Shown here: positions 8,626 to 17,988 of the stretch, in pieces | Layout: the number at the start of each line of letters is the position of its first letter | Position numbering within the stretch: position 1 is the first letter of the stretch | NCBI GenBank assembly: GCA_016928075.1 | Contig: JAFGLJ010000027.1 | Span: 1 to 64,000, forward strand | Origin: Bacteroidales bacterium | Lineage (GTDB): Bacteria; Bacteroidota; Bacteroidia; Bacteroidales; VadinHA17 | DNA length: 64,000 nt | Reading direction: 5' to 3' | Notes under the pieces: model-generated | Databases searched by the model: none | What the model was told of the DNA's origin: nothing | The model's input: only the letters and a program-made list of their open reading frames with translations | Translations under genes and position numbers: made by a program

Positions 8626-9180
8626 ATAGCAGGACCAAAAGGAAACATGCCACCCAGGAGACGTGACGACAGAATGCCCCACAGGATAAATAACCGAATT
8701 ACTGCCAAGGTGGTAAGGGTTGTGGGAGACAATGTTGAACCACAGGTGATGTCAATAGGTGATGCTATCAGGCTTGCTGATGAGATGGAACTCGACCTGG
8801 TCGAGATATCTCCAAAAGCCGATCCACCTGTTTGTAAAATAATCGATTATCAGAAGTTTCTTTACCAACAGAAGAAGAAACAGAAAGAAATGAAGGCCAA
8901 AGCCAGTAAAGTGGTGGTCAAGGAAATAAGATTCGGGCCTAATACTGATGATCATGATTATAATTTTAAGTTGAAACACACGATCAAGTTCCTTGAAGAT
9001 GGTGCTAAAGTGAAAGCATTTGTTTTCTTTAAAGGAAGATCGATATTATTTAAGGAGAAAGGTGAAATACTACTCCTCAGACTGGCGCAGGATGTGGAAG
9101 ATTATGGTATAGTTGAGCAAATGCCCAGGCTGGAAGGTAAGAAGATGATAATAACCTTTACTCCCAAAAAGAAGAAATAG
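8626..9180 (+). CDS. infC: Translation initiation factor IF-3, probably with an AUA start codon
   Basis: IF-3 binds the 30S subunit, prevents 50S joining and checks the initiator codon-anticodon pair. The N-domain begins [18 protein letters not shown]. The lysine-rich linker is [14 protein letters not shown], followed by the C-domain [24 protein letters not shown] and VFFKGRSI. I chose ATA 8626 rather than ATG 8647: it is in frame (seven extra codons, IAGPKGN), has a strong SD at ideal spacing, and infC in other bacteria starts at a rare codon (AUU in E. coli) for IF-3 autoregulation. From ATG the protein has 177 residues, from ATA 184. The function is certain; the start is an inference. Confidence 0.93.
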   Translation: MAGPKGNMPPRRRDDRMPHRINNRITAKVVRVVGDNVEPQVMSIGDAIRLADEMELDLVEISPKADPPVCKIIDYQKFLYQQKKKQKEMKAKASKVVVKEIRFGPNTDDHDYNFKLKHTIKFLEDGAKVKAFVFFKGRSILFKEKGEILLLRLAQDVEDYGIVEQMPRLEGKKMIITFTPKKKK

Positions 9181-9211
9181 GTTCTTTCAAATTATATAAA
9201 AACAGTACGAA

Positions 9212-9409
9212 ATGCCAAAAATGAAAACCAATCCCGGTGCAAAAAAGAGATTTTCATTTACCGGATCGGGAAAGATTAAGCGTAAGCATGCGTACAAAAG
9301 CCACATTCTCACCAAGAAATCAACCAAACGTAAAAGGAATCTCACCTATTTCGGCCAGGTTGATAAAGCGGATGAGAAGAATGTTAAAATTCTGCTGGCT
9401 AAGAAGTAA
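9212..9409 (+). CDS. rpmI: Ribosomal protein bL35
   Basis: Small basic 50S protein of 65 residues. [20 protein letters not shown] is the N-terminal signature of bL35, followed by a lysine-rich body with [14 protein letters not shown]. It follows infC by 31 nt in the usual order. An overlapping longer frame on the same strand is out of frame and not coding. Confidence 0.97.
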   Translation: MPKMKTNPGAKKRFSFTGSGKIKRKHAYKSHILTKKSTKRKRNLTYFGQVDKADEKNVKILLAKK

Positions 9410-9448
9410 TGCATGCGATGGAGAGAGAGAATTAAACGAGTATTAACA

Positions 9449-9495
9449 GAATGTGCAGCCTCATAAGCCTCCACTGATCAGGAGCGCTCACATTC
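9449..9495 (+). ncRNA. Candidate structured leader between rpmI and rplT
   Basis: The 102-nt gap between rpmI and rplT contains a nested stem. GAATGTG (9449-9455) pairs with CACATTC (9489-9495). AGC (9457-9459) pairs with GCT (9486-9488) across a bulged C. CTCC (9469-9472) pairs with GGAG (9481-9484) around an 8-nt loop. L20 autoregulates this operon in other phyla by binding RNA, so this may be an L20-responsive element. That role is inference. Confidence 0.4.
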
Positions 9496-9511
9496 AATAA
9501 ATTAAAGAATT

Positions 9512-9856
9512 ATGCCAAGATCAACTAATTCAGTTGCTTCAAGAAATAGAAGGAAAAAAGTACTGAAGCAAACAAAAGGTCAATTCGGTCGCAGAAAAAA
9601 TGTTTATACGGTTGCTGTAAATGCACTTGAAAAAGGAATGCAGTACTCGTACCGCGACAGGAGAAAAAAGAAAGGAGATTTCAGATCACTGTGGATTCAG
9701 AGAATAAATGCCGCAACAAGACAATATGATATGAGCTACTCAGAATTCATGGGTAAGATTAATAAAAAAGGTATAGCATTGAACAGGAAGACACTGGCCG
9801 ACCTGGCAATGAACCATCCCGAGGCCTTTAAAGCAATTGTCGAGAAAGTAAAATAA
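9512..9856 (+). CDS. rplT: Ribosomal protein bL20
   Basis: 50S assembly protein of 114 residues that binds 23S rRNA early. [20 protein letters not shown], the [13 protein letters not shown] segment, and the [20 protein letters not shown] block are all typical of bL20. In E. coli and B. subtilis L20 also represses its own operon. Here a structured gap upstream (9449-9495) might serve that purpose. It is the last gene of the cluster and is followed by a strong terminator. Confidence 0.97.
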   Translation: MPRSTNSVASRNRRKKVLKQTKGQFGRRKNVYTVAVNALEKGMQYSYRDRRKKKGDFRSLWIQRINAATRQYDMSYSEFMGKINKKGIALNRKTLADLAMNHPEAFKAIVEKVK

Positions 9857-9883
9857 TTTATTAACATATTTCGGAAGAACCTT

Positions 9884-9919
9884 AAAGGGCGTCCTTGTTA
9901 ATCCAGGACGCCTTTTTTT
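9884..9919 (+). terminator. Terminator of the thrS-infC-rpmI-rplT cluster
   Basis: Stem GGCGTCCT (9888-9895) / AGGACGCC (9905-9912) with a 9-nt loop, followed by seven T residues (9913-9919). It starts 28 nt after the rplT stop. Confidence 0.9.
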
Positions 9920-10111
9920 ATGCCTGTGTTGTAAACCTTAATTTATGATACTGCCATATTGTCTTAATAAGTTCATTCCTATCAGCCATTATGTCATGTT
10001 GTGAATAACATAATTAGATGCCTATCTATATTCTTTTGTGCCATAATAATTTATATACAAGACTTTTAGATACCTTTTTTACTGCCCCGGAATTTTGCAG
10101 TGGCACAGGAT
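9920..10111. other. AT-rich intergenic stretch before hsp20
   Basis: Between the rplT terminator and the hsp20 promoter I see no open frame, repeat or clear RNA structure. It is simply AT-rich. Confidence 0.6.
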
Positions 10112-10140
10112 TTGACTTACAGGTGGTAAAAATGTATAAT
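10112..10140 (+). promoter_or_regulatory. Sigma70-like promoter of hsp20 (TTGACT-17-TATAAT)
   Basis: TTGACT at 10112-10117 and TATAAT at 10135-10140 are separated by exactly 17 nt. This is close to the E. coli consensus and unlike the TAnnTTTG boxes elsewhere in the window. It would start transcription near 10147, about 15 nt before the chosen hsp20 ATG. Confidence 0.55.
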
Positions 10141-10162
10141 TAAAATAATGGAGGATAAAAAA

Positions 10163-10594
10163 ATGACAATAGCAAGATTTCCTTTTTTACCATCATCCCT
10201 GCTCGATCATTTTTGGGACAAAGATATGATGGACAGGTCAAACTCTAATTTTTCAGCTACGAATACCAGTTTGCCGGCAGTGAATATTAAAGAAACTAAT
10301 GATGATTTCATGATCGAAGTGGCAGCTCCGGGAATGAAAAAAGAAGATTTCTCAATCAACTACGATAATGGACGACTGACTATTTCCTCTGATAAAGATG
10401 AAGAAAAAGTCGATGAAAAATATAATCGCAGGGAATTCAGTTATCAGTCTTTTTGCAGGAGCTTTGAAGTTGCCGATAATGTAATTGACAACCAGAAGAT
10501 CAATGCTAAATACAAGGATGGCATTTTGTATATCACTTTGCCTAAAAGAGAAGAGATCAAACCCAAGCCCGCAAAGCAGATTGAAATCAGCTGA
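10163..10594 (+). CDS. Small heat-shock protein, Hsp20/alpha-crystallin family
   Basis: ATP-independent holdase of 143 residues. The alpha-crystallin domain runs from LPAVNIKETNDDFMIEVAAPGM through DGILYITLPKRE, with the conserved C-terminal-type hydrophobic strand and charged tail. I chose ATG 10163 because GGAGG (10150-10154) lies at good spacing before it. An in-frame ATG at 10148 adds MEDKK but would be nearly leaderless given the promoter at 10112-10140. The clpB disaggregase gene follows 85 nt downstream, a sensible pairing because Hsp20-bound aggregates are substrates of ClpB with DnaK. Confidence 0.92.
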   Translation: MTIARFPFLPSSLLDHFWDKDMMDRSNSNFSATNTSLPAVNIKETNDDFMIEVAAPGMKKEDFSINYDNGRLTISSDKDEEKVDEKYNRREFSYQSFCRSFEVADNVIDNQKINAKYKDGILYITLPKREEIKPKPAKQIEIS

Positions 10595-10619
10595 CTGAAA
10601 AACAGACGATATAATAAAT

Positions 10620-10655
10620 GATTGCTGCGGGATGTAAATATTCAACCTGCAGCAA
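10620..10655 (+). terminator. Weak hairpin between hsp20 and clpB
   Basis: ATTGCTGC (from about 10621) pairs with GCAGCAAT (about 10648-10655), an 8-bp stem without a T tract. It could attenuate hsp20 transcripts before clpB or protect an mRNA end. Confidence 0.3.
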
Positions 10656-10679
10656 TCAGTGTTATAATAATTTGATATT

Positions 10680-13292
10680 ATGCAATTCGATAAGTTTACA
10701 ATAAAATCACAGGAGTCGATTCAGAGGTCGCAGCAACTGGCTGTGGAATATGGACATCAGGCCATTGAGTGCGGACATCTGCTGAAGGGAATAATGGAGA
10801 CCGATGATAATATACTTCCGTATGTATTTAAAAAATTATCCATAAACGACCAGGTGCTCAAAAGTGCCCTTGAGAGTATATTAAGCTCCTATCCAAAAGT
10901 CAGCGGGGGCCAGGTGTACCTGTCTGATTCAGCTAACATGGCCCTGGTAGCTGCACGCAAGGAAGCAGCGAATTCAGGTGATGAATATGTATCTCTTGAG
11001 CATATGCTTATCGGGCTGCTTAATACATCTGATAATGTATCAACCCTCCTGAAAGACAGTGGTCTGAATACCGGGGATCTTAAATCAATAATGAAAGAAC
11101 TGCGTAAAGGCAGCAGCGTGAACAGCCAGAATGCCGAGGAAACATACAATGCGCTGGGTAAATATGCTATAAACCTTAATGAAAGGGCCAGAAGCGGTAA
11201 ACTTGACCCTGTAATAGGCCGTGACGATGAAATAAGGAGGGTCTTGCAGATACTGGCCCGGCGTACTAAAAACAACCCCATACTCGTTGGCGAACCTGGT
11301 GTGGGAAAAACAGCTATCGCAGAAGGAATAGCTTTCAGGATAGTGAATGGTGATGCACCTGATGACCTGCTTCAGAAAAATATTTACTCCCTTGATATGG
11401 GGGCCCTGATAGCAGGGGCCAAGTACAAAGGGGAATTTGAAGAACGGCTTAAGTCCGTTGTTAAGGAAGTGGTGAATTCGGACGGTAATGTTATCCTGTT
11501 TATAGATGAGATACACACTCTTGTTGGTGCCGGTGCCGGTGGCGAAGGCGCAATGGATGCCGCAAATATCCTTAAACCTGCCCTTTCTAAAGGCGAACTG
11601 AGGGCAGTGGGAGCTACTACGCTGAATGAATACCAGAAATATTTCGAGAAGGATAAAGCCCTGGAACGCAGATTCCAGAAAGTATATATTGATGAACCGG
11701 ATGAGGAAGATTCTATATCCATCCTGAGGGGTATAAAAGAACGATATGAAAATTACCATAAAATTCGTATCAGGGACGAAGCAATTGTCTCTGCCGTACA
11801 GTTATCCGTAAGATATATCAATGACCGGTTTCTTCCTGACAAGGCTATAGACCTTATAGATGAAGCGGCTGCTCACCTGAGAATAGAAATGAACTCAAAA
11901 CCGGAAGAGATAGATGTGCTCGACAGGAAAATACAACAGCTTGAAATTGAAAAAGTTGCCTTTAAGAGGGAGAAAGATAAAGAAAAGGTTGAGAAGATAA
12001 AGGAACAGTTGGCAGATCTGGAGGATGAAAGGAAGCAGCTTAACGCATTATGGGAAGAAGAGAAAAATGTCGTTGCAGAAATACAGAACATAAAACAACA
12101 GATCGAGAATTACAGGTATGAGGCTGAAAAAGCTGAAAGGGAAACCAACCTCGCGAAAGTAGCCGAAATAAGGTATGGCCTTCTTCCTGAAGCTGAATCA
12201 AAGCTGAAAAAGGCAATTGACAAATTGCAGAACTTCGATAAAGAAGGCAAACGGCTTGTAAGAGAGGAAATAACCTCTGAAGATATTGCTGAAATAGTAT
12301 CGCGATGGACCGGTATTCCCGTAACCAGGATGCTTCAGAGTGAAAAAGAAAAGCTGCTCATGATAGAGGATGAAATTCATAAGCGTGTAGTTGGACAGGA
12401 TGAAGCAATAGAAGCTGTGGCTTCTGCAATAAGGAGAAGTCGTACAGGTCTTTCCGATGAGAACCGACCCGTAGGATCTTTTCTTTTCCTGGGCACAACC
12501 GGTGTGGGAAAAACTGAACTTGCAAGGGCACTTGCCGAATATCTCTTTAATGATGAATCACTTATGACCCGTATAGATATGAGTGAATACCAGGAAAGAC
12601 ATGCCGTTTCACGCCTGGTGGGTGCCCCTCCCGGTTATGTGGGTTATGATGAGGGCGGTCAGCTCACTGAGGCAGTGAGAAGAAAACCCTATTCAGTAAT
12701 TCTGCTCGACGAAATTGAAAAAGCTCACCCTGACACTTTCAATATTTTACTTCAGGTACTGGAGGATGGCAGACTGACTGATAATAAAGGGAGGGTGGCT
12801 AATTTTAAAAACACAATAGTAATTATGACCTCGAATATTGGTTCAGACCTGATAAGGGAAAATTTTGAGAATTACACTGAAGCCAATGCTCAACAGATAA
12901 TTGAAAAAACCAGGAACCAGGTATTTGAAATATTGAAAAAAAGTGTACGCCCTGAGTTCCTGAACAGGATAGATGAGCTTATTATGTTTAAACCACTTAC
13001 AAGGGAAGATATAAGGGGAATCATCGATATCCAGCTCCAGAAGCTTGAAAAAACACTTAAAAAGCAGGATATAAGGTTTACCGTCACAAATAGCTGCAAG
13101 GCTTATCTCCAGGATAAAGGTTTTAATGTGCAGTTCGGTGCAAGACCCCTCAAACGCCTTATCCAGAAAGAAATAACTGATAAAATATCACTTGCAATAC
13201 TTAAGGGAGATATCGATCAGGGCAATTCTGATATTATTATTGATAGCGACGGGAAGGGGACGTTTATTAAGAAAGGCTCCCGCCTTCGCTAA
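10680..13292 (+). CDS. clpB: ATP-dependent chaperone ClpB (disaggregase)
   Basis: Hexameric AAA+ disaggregase of 870 residues, the normal size. Domain order: Clp N-domain (1 to ~150), first AAA with Walker A GEPGVGKT near residue 204 and Walker [11 protein letters not shown], a coiled-coil middle domain (~400-525, rich in K/E with [11 protein letters not shown]) that binds DnaK, and second AAA with GTTGVGKTE near 605 and [14 protein letters not shown]. The C-terminal D2-small domain ends [16 protein letters not shown]. The last residues KKGSRLR and the TAA stop lie in or beside a hairpin repeat at 13280-13303, so the native tail may have been replaced. The ATG at 10680 follows AATTTGATATT. 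Confidence 0.97.
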   Translation: MQFDKFTIKSQESIQRSQQLAVEYGHQAIECGHLLKGIMETDDNILPYVFKKLSINDQVLKSALESILSSYPKVSGGQVYLSDSANMALVAARKEAANSGDEYVSLEHMLIGLLNTSDNVSTLLKDSGLNTGDLKSIMKELRKGSSVNSQNAEETYNALGKYAINLNERARSGKLDPVIGRDDEIRRVLQILARRTKNNPILVGEPGVGKTAIAEGIAFRIVNGDAPDDLLQKNIYSLDMGALIAGAKYKGEFEERLKSVVKEVVNSDGNVILFIDEIHTLVGAGAGGEGAMDAANILKPALSKGELRAVGATTLNEYQKYFEKDKALERRFQKVYIDEPDEEDSISILRGIKERYENYHKIRIRDEAIVSAVQLSVRYINDRFLPDKAIDLIDEAAAHLRIEMNSKPEEIDVLDRKIQQLEIEKVAFKREKDKEKVEKIKEQLADLEDERKQLNALWEEEKNVVAEIQNIKQQIENYRYEAEKAERETNLAKVAEIRYGLLPEAESKLKKAIDKLQNFDKEGKRLVREEITSEDIAEIVSRWTGIPVTRMLQSEKEKLLMIEDEIHKRVVGQDEAIEAVASAIRRSRTGLSDENRPVGSFLFLGTTGVGKTELARALAEYLFNDESLMTRIDMSEYQERHAVSRLVGAPPGYVGYDEGGQLTEAVRRKPYSVILLDEIEKAHPDTFNILLQVLEDGRLTDNKGRVANFKNTIVIMTSNIGSDLIRENFENYTEANAQQIIEKTRNQVFEILKKSVRPEFLNRIDELIMFKPLTREDIRGIIDIQLQKLEKTLKKQDIRFTVTNSCKAYLQDKGFNVQFGARPLKRLIQKEITDKISLAILKGDIDQGNSDIIIDSDGKGTFIKKGSRLR

Positions 13293-13303
13293 AGCTACGG
13301 CGG
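13280..13303. repeat. Hairpin repeat element overlapping the clpB stop codon
   Basis: Outer stem CCGCC (13280-13284) / GGCGG (13299-13303), internal loop TTC opposite TAC, inner stem GCT / AGC with a 2-nt AA loop. The clpB TAA (13290-13292) sits in it. It has the same design as the elements at 121-154, 169-202 and 58152-58178. Confidence 0.7.
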
Positions 13304-13451
13304 ACAGGGAAGGCTGAGGCTAAGGGAAGTATTAGTTATGAGTTATGAACCGAGCCCCGAGAATTCGGGGCGAGCTCGCGAGCGGCTTGTGAATGTGGCT
13401 GGTGGGAGCGAGCAAACGAGGAACCAGGAACGAGTAAACCAGGAACCAGTC
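13304..13451. repeat. Intergenic repeats between clpB and lepB
   Basis: Contains GGCTGAGGCTAAGG hexamer-like units, two heptamers GTTATGA (13335-13348), a GAACCGAG-family element (13347-13416) with an inner near-palindrome CCCCGAGAATTCGGGG, and four in-phase heptamers of GGAACCA type (13420-13447). No gene seen. Confidence 0.7.
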
Positions 13452-14840
13452 TCATCTTACTCTGTGAAACAACCTCCTGAAACGGATCTTTTTAAGTCCG
13501 CTGGCTTCTTTATCAATTGACAGCCATATGAACTTTGGTTCCCCAACGATATGATCTTCCGGGACAAAACCCCAGTAGCGTGAATCGGCCGAATTATGAC
13601 GATTATCTCCCATCATCCAGTAATAATCCATCTTAAAAGTGTAACTGTCTGTCTCCTTGCCGTTAATACTTATCCTGCTGCCATCAATCTCAAGATCATT
13701 ACCTTCGTACACATCAATAATCCTTTCATAGATGGATATATTGTTTGAATCGAGTTTTACTGTAGCACCTTTCTCTGGTATCCAGAGCGGCCCATAATAA
13801 TCTTCGTTCCAGGGATAGTAAGGGTTATGAGGAAATATAACCACTCCATACTCCCCTTCCCTCCTCAGGTCTATTCTTACTTCCAAAACATTCCTGAAAT
13901 TGCTTATCTGTTCAGCATTCGATCTTGTGAGAGGCAGGATATACATTGTTCCTGATACCATAGTCTGGTCCGATTCATATATATCAAGTCGCTCAAATGC
14001 CCTGGGATTAATTCTAGTACCATCGGTACGGATCCAGTAATTATACTGCTGGGTTTCAATTCGCTCTTCCTGAATATTGTTAACATAGAGTACTCCGCCC
14101 TTGATCAGGATTGTGTCCCCGGGTAGCCCCACACACCTCTTTACATAGTTTTCACGTCTGTCAACAGGCCTGTAAATAATATCATTATTGTTCCATACCT
14201 CTTCACGTGCCCTTTCCAGATACTCTTCCTCTGTTCTTTTAACGCCGGCAATATATTCATCATAACTCTGCAGGTTTCTTGCTTCAGACCTGACTATCTC
14301 ATCATAGGCTGTAGCCTGGTTCTGAAGCACAACAGTATCACCCGCGGGAAAGTTAAAAACCACAACATCATATCTTTCAACTTTACCAAATCCTTTAAGC
14401 CTCTTGTATCGTGCAACGATAAGATTCGACCATGATTTGGTCTTGATTATTGGTATGGTATGCTGTGTGAAAGGGAATGCTATGGGAGTATTTGGCAGCC
14501 TGGGACCGTAAGCCACCTTGCTTACAAAAAGATGATCACCCACCCTGAGTGATTTTTCCATTGAGGGTGTTGGTATCCTGTAGTTCTGGAACAGGAAAAT
14601 ATTAATAAGGGTAACAGCTATAACTGCAAAGATCAAAGCATCAAGCCATTCAATTAATGTACTGTTGGGCCCTTCCCTTTTTTTCCAGAAAGCCCAGTTG
14701 ACTTTTTTTGTAACATAAATATCAAAGACTATGGCAAGGCCTAATAACAGCCAGTAGTTTCCAACCCAAATAACCCATAAAATATATAGGATTGCAACTA
14801 TTGCAAACTTGAAATATTTGTTTTTGAGAATATCCAGCAT
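13452..14840 (-). CDS. lepB: Signal peptidase I (large Bacteroidota form)
   Basis: Membrane serine protease that removes signal peptides from exported proteins. It has 462 residues and two to three N-terminal membrane segments (about 11-43 and 63-84). Catalytic S93 is in PTPSMEKSLRVGDHLFV and K234 in RENYVKRCVGLPGD, a Ser-Lys dyad. The box GDNRHNSADSRYWG near the C terminus is the last signature. A charged insertion of about 65 residues separates the FNFPAGD strand from the lysine region, common in Bacteroidota enzymes. It lies 41 nt downstream of dapB on the same strand, with its own candidate -7 box in the gap. Its 3' end borders repeat DNA. Confidence 0.95.
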   Translation of the reverse strand: MLDILKNKYFKFAIVAILYILWVIWVGNYWLLLGLAIVFDIYVTKKVNWAFWKKREGPNSTLIEWLDALIFAVIAVTLINIFLFQNYRIPTPSMEKSLRVGDHLFVSKVAYGPRLPNTPIAFPFTQHTIPIIKTKSWSNLIVARYKRLKGFGKVERYDVVVFNFPAGDTVVLQNQATAYDEIVRSEARNLQSYDEYIAGVKRTEEEYLERAREEVWNNNDIIYRPVDRRENYVKRCVGLPGDTILIKGGVLYVNNIQEERIETQQYNYWIRTDGTRINPRAFERLDIYESDQTMVSGTMYILPLTRSNAEQISNFRNVLEVRIDLRREGEYGVVIFPHNPYYPWNEDYYGPLWIPEKGATVKLDSNNISIYERIIDVYEGNDLEIDGSRISINGKETDSYTFKMDYYWMMGDNRHNSADSRYWGFVPEDHIVGEPKFIWLSIDKEASGLKKIRFRRLFHRVR

Positions 14841-14863
14841 TGTAATTTTTGTTATTTGCGTGG

Positions 14864-14871
14864 CAAAAGTA
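14864..14871 (-). promoter_or_regulatory. Candidate -7 box of lepB (TACTTTTG on the minus strand)
   Basis: Reading the minus strand, TACTTTTG matches TAnnTTTG and lies 23 nt upstream of the lepB ATG, inside the dapB-lepB gap. It would allow lepB transcription independent of dapB. Confidence 0.4.
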
Positions 14872-14881
14872 ATGTTTTAAT

Positions 14882-15598
14882 TTAAAAACCCAGTAAATCT
14901 TTCATGGTAAATACGCCCTTCTTTTTATAAATGAATTCCGCTGCAAAAACCGCACCAAGAGCAAAACCCTGACGGCTATGTGCTTTATGTTCAATGGTTA
15001 TGGTATCAACATCTGAATTCCATTCTATCCTGTGAGTTCCTGTAACCTGCCCTTCCCGTACCGATTTTATCCCTATTCTGTCTTTTCCCTGTAATTCATC
15101 AGTATGCCATGATTTGAACCTGTTACATTCACCTATAATATCTTCTGCAAGATTTATTGCAGTACCGCTGGGAGCATCTTTCTTCATGATATGATGTATT
15201 TCCTCAAGCTTTACATCATAATCATGCAAATGGTTCATTATCCCCGCAAGTCTCTTATTCAGGTCAAAGAGTATATTTACTCCAATACTGAAGTTGGAGG
15301 AATGAATAAAACTTCCTCCCTTTGATTCAACCAGGTCCTCGATAATTGGTAAACGTTCCGTCCATCCCGTGGTGCCAGTAACAACGGGAATGCTCCTGTT
15401 AATGCACATGCTGATATTTTCAAAGGCAGTATCTGGCGTAGTGAATTCTATAGCAACATCCGATTTGCCAAACAACTCGGAATCAAAATCATCGATGTTA
15501 TCCGTGTCGATCCTGAGAATGATCCCGTGGCCCCTGGAAATTGCAATGCTTTCCACTTCTTTCCCCATTCTTCCATAGCCTATTATTGTTATATTCAT
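14882..15598 (-). CDS. dapB: 4-hydroxy-tetrahydrodipicolinate reductase
   Basis: NAD(P)H-dependent reductase giving tetrahydrodipicolinate on the lysine/diaminopimelate pathway. 238 residues, slightly shorter than the E. coli 273, as in other Bacteroidota. The Rossmann motif GYGRMG is at 7-12. VVTGTTGW is the loop over the cofactor. H135/H136 and K140 in EEIHHIMKKDAPSGTA are the catalytic residues and substrate loop. It is separated from lysC-lysA by about 11 kb, so lysine genes are scattered. lepB follows on the same strand. Confidence 0.95.
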   Translation of the reverse strand: MNITIIGYGRMGKEVESIAISRGHGIILRIDTDNIDDFDSELFGKSDVAIEFTTPDTAFENISMCINRSIPVVTGTTGWTERLPIIEDLVESKGGSFIHSSNFSIGVNILFDLNKRLAGIMNHLHDYDVKLEEIHHIMKKDAPSGTAINLAEDIIGECNRFKSWHTDELQGKDRIGIKSVREGQVTGTHRIEWNSDVDTITIEHKAHSRQGFALGAVFAAEFIYKKKGVFTMKDLLGF

Positions 15599-15707
15599 AA
15601 CCCTTATTTTTAGGCTAAAATACCCGTTTTTTTTAAGTATTGATAAATATTGCCCGGAAACATTAATTACTAACTTTAAGGCTTAATTTTAAAATGACTT
15701 CATCGTT

Positions 15708-17987
15708 ATGAGATCTTTAATCAGCATCCTTTATGCACTGAGCTTCATTATATTCCCATGTTTAAATATTTACAGTCAGAAAACTGATCCCTACCTACTT
15801 GCCAGCGGTGGTTTTGGCAGGCTGATAGACACAAATCCGGAAATATCAGTATGGTGGTGTGAAGGAGCATATAAGGTTATGCGTGACACACCTGTTCCCT
15901 CAGTTCACGGAGATACCATAATACTCTGGTCTGCACGAAATGAATACGAACCATTCCAGGTAGTGGTAAAACCGGCATCAAGAGTGGAAAATTGCAGGAT
16001 AAGCCTGACGGATCTTATTTCAGATAACAAAATAATCGACAAACAGTTAATAAGCATAAGGAAAGTTGAATATGTACATGTTACAAAACCAACTGATAAT
16101 TACGGGTACCAGGATTACTGGCCTGATCCTCTACCAGAGGTAAATGAGCCTGTTAAGGCATTCGGCGGGGAAAATACCACTTTCTGGATAACTGTTTACA
16201 TACCGGAGGAATCACCTGCAGGAACATATACGGGGAAGATAGAAATAGGTAATTCAGAATGGATAATGGAAATACCTATTAAGCTCAATGTATGGGATTT
16301 CACTCTTCCCAACGCACCCAGTATTCGTTCGGGCTTCGGCCTCAGTGTGGATAAAATATCAGAATACCACAACCTGAAAACGCAGGAAGACATCAGGAAA
16401 ACATTTGATCTTTATATGAAGGCTTTCAGAGACTATAAGATAGCTCCCTATGATCCTTTCTATCTATATCCAATAAAAGAAAAAATAACAGGCCTTGAAT
16501 GGGAGGGCGGTATTTTTGACTATGGTAATTCTTTTAACGGGGAATATTCATTGATGATACAGGATGATAACCCGGCCGGTTCTCCATATGCAAAGTACAG
16601 GAAAATGATAGAAATTGACCCCTCCAGTCAATATACGCTGGGCTGGAATATTAAGGCAAGAGAAGAAAACCATCAGTATTGCGTACTCCTGGAAGGTTAC
16701 AACAGAGAAGGAGAAAAAATGGTCTTTGAAAACAGGATGGAAGTATTTTCATCTGACACTGCATGGGGAAGGCAGGAATTTATACCAGGGCTTTTCTCTG
16801 ATGAAGTTTCATCAGTCAGCCTCTCCTTCTTTCCGGCGTTCAGAACAATTGCCGGATCAGATACAGGAACGATATGGATTGATAATATTGTCTTTAATGA
16901 AACGGGGGGACGGACAAATCTTATTGCACAGGGAGATTTTGAGGTTAGTGCCGGTGATATTAATATTGAACTGGACTTCACGGATTTTGATATAGCAGGA
17001 AGGAGGTATCTTGATGAATTTGGGTTCAACTCTTTCAGGTTATTCCTAAAAGGAATGGGGAGCGGGACTTATTACAGCAGAAAGGAAGGCTCATTCGAGG
17101 GCTTCAGGCAGGGTACTCCCGTATATGAAAAGCTGATGGCAGCATACCTTAAGCTTATGCAGCAGCACCTGGAGGAAAAAGGATGGCTCGGAAAAGAATA
17201 TGTATACTGGTTTGATGAGCCAGGTAAGAAGGACTATCCTTTTGTCAGGGAGGGTATGGAGATAATAAAAAAATCAGCACCATGTATAAATACATTTATC
17301 ACGGAAAATGAACCTGGGCCCCAGATCATGGATGTTACCGATATTACCTGCACCATTTTCCACAGGGTTGATCCCGCGAAAGCTAAAGAGATTGTTAAGA
17401 AAGGACAGGAATACTGGTCGTACCTTTGTACGGCACCCAAATACCCATGGGTTTCGCTATTTTTAGACCATGATGCTATCAATATGAGGATATGGTTGTG
17501 GATGACATACGCCTGGGATCTTAATGGTATTCTTATCTGGTCTTCAAATTACTGGACTTCCTATTCAGCATCACCTGCCGGATACCTCCAAAATCCATGG
17601 GCCGAGCCGGCTTCTTTTGTACAGGGATATGGCTGGCCGTACGGAAAGCAAACAGTGTGGGGCAATGGTGACGGCAGGTTGTTCTACCCTCCAAACAAAA
17701 AGCCCAGTTACGACAGGGCAACTTATATCATGGGCCCTGTACCATCTCTCAGGCTCGAATTTTTGAGGCAGGGAATAGAAGATTATGAATACATGGTTAT
17801 ACTTGAGAATCTGTCGGGCAAACTGAAGGGGAAAGACAGGAAGCTGGCAAAAGAAGCCTCAAAATTACTGGAGCTAGAAGGAACACTTTTCACTGATGGC
17901 AAGACCTATACAAAAAATCCGGCGGATTTACTTGAATACAGGAAGAAGATTGCAGATATGATAATTAAAATGAATAATATTAACTGA
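15708..17987 (+). CDS. Secreted DUF4091-domain protein, GH123-like putative glycoside hydrolase
   Basis: Exported protein of 759 residues with a signal peptide (1 to about 24). The N-terminal ~170 residues are beta-rich (GDTIILWSARNEYEPFQVVVKPAS), typical of the domain preceding a GH123-type barrel. The middle part (about 265-420) includes a carbohydrate-binding-like sandwich with LGWNIKAREENHQY and GTIWIDNIVF. The C-terminal part holds the DUF4091 region. YVYWFDEPGKKDYPF near residue 500 carries an Asp-Glu pair like the one that works by substrate-assisted catalysis in GH123 N-acetyl-galactosaminidases. Substrate not known. A DUF1080 lipoprotein gene starts one base after its stop, suggesting one glycan-processing unit. 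Confidence 0.82.
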   Translation: MRSLISILYALSFIIFPCLNIYSQKTDPYLLASGGFGRLIDTNPEISVWWCEGAYKVMRDTPVPSVHGDTIILWSARNEYEPFQVVVKPASRVENCRISLTDLISDNKIIDKQLISIRKVEYVHVTKPTDNYGYQDYWPDPLPEVNEPVKAFGGENTTFWITVYIPEESPAGTYTGKIEIGNSEWIMEIPIKLNVWDFTLPNAPSIRSGFGLSVDKISEYHNLKTQEDIRKTFDLYMKAFRDYKIAPYDPFYLYPIKEKITGLEWEGGIFDYGNSFNGEYSLMIQDDNPAGSPYAKYRKMIEIDPSSQYTLGWNIKAREENHQYCVLLEGYNREGEKMVFENRMEVFSSDTAWGRQEFIPGLFSDEVSSVSLSFFPAFRTIAGSDTGTIWIDNIVFNETGGRTNLIAQGDFEVSAGDINIELDFTDFDIAGRRYLDEFGFNSFRLFLKGMGSGTYYSRKEGSFEGFRQGTPVYEKLMAAYLKLMQQHLEEKGWLGKEYVYWFDEPGKKDYPFVREGMEIIKKSAPCINTFITENEPGPQIMDVTDITCTIFHRVDPAKAKEIVKKGQEYWSYLCTAPKYPWVSLFLDHDAINMRIWLWMTYAWDLNGILIWSSNYWTSYSASPAGYLQNPWAEPASFVQGYGWPYGKQTVWGNGDGRLFYPPNKKPSYDRATYIMGPVPSLRLEFLRQGIEDYEYMVILENLSGKLKGKDRKLAKEASKLLELEGTLFTDGKTYTKNPADLLEYRKKIADMIIKMNNIN

Positions 17988-17988
17988 T

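Noticed and set aside
11085..11759. Long antisense frame (224 residues) inside clpB
   Set aside because: Shadow of the clpB codon pattern; sense strand encodes intact AAA motifs there.
13338..13520. 60-residue frame between clpB and lepB
   Set aside because: It consists of repeat DNA and runs into the lepB 3' end on the other strand.
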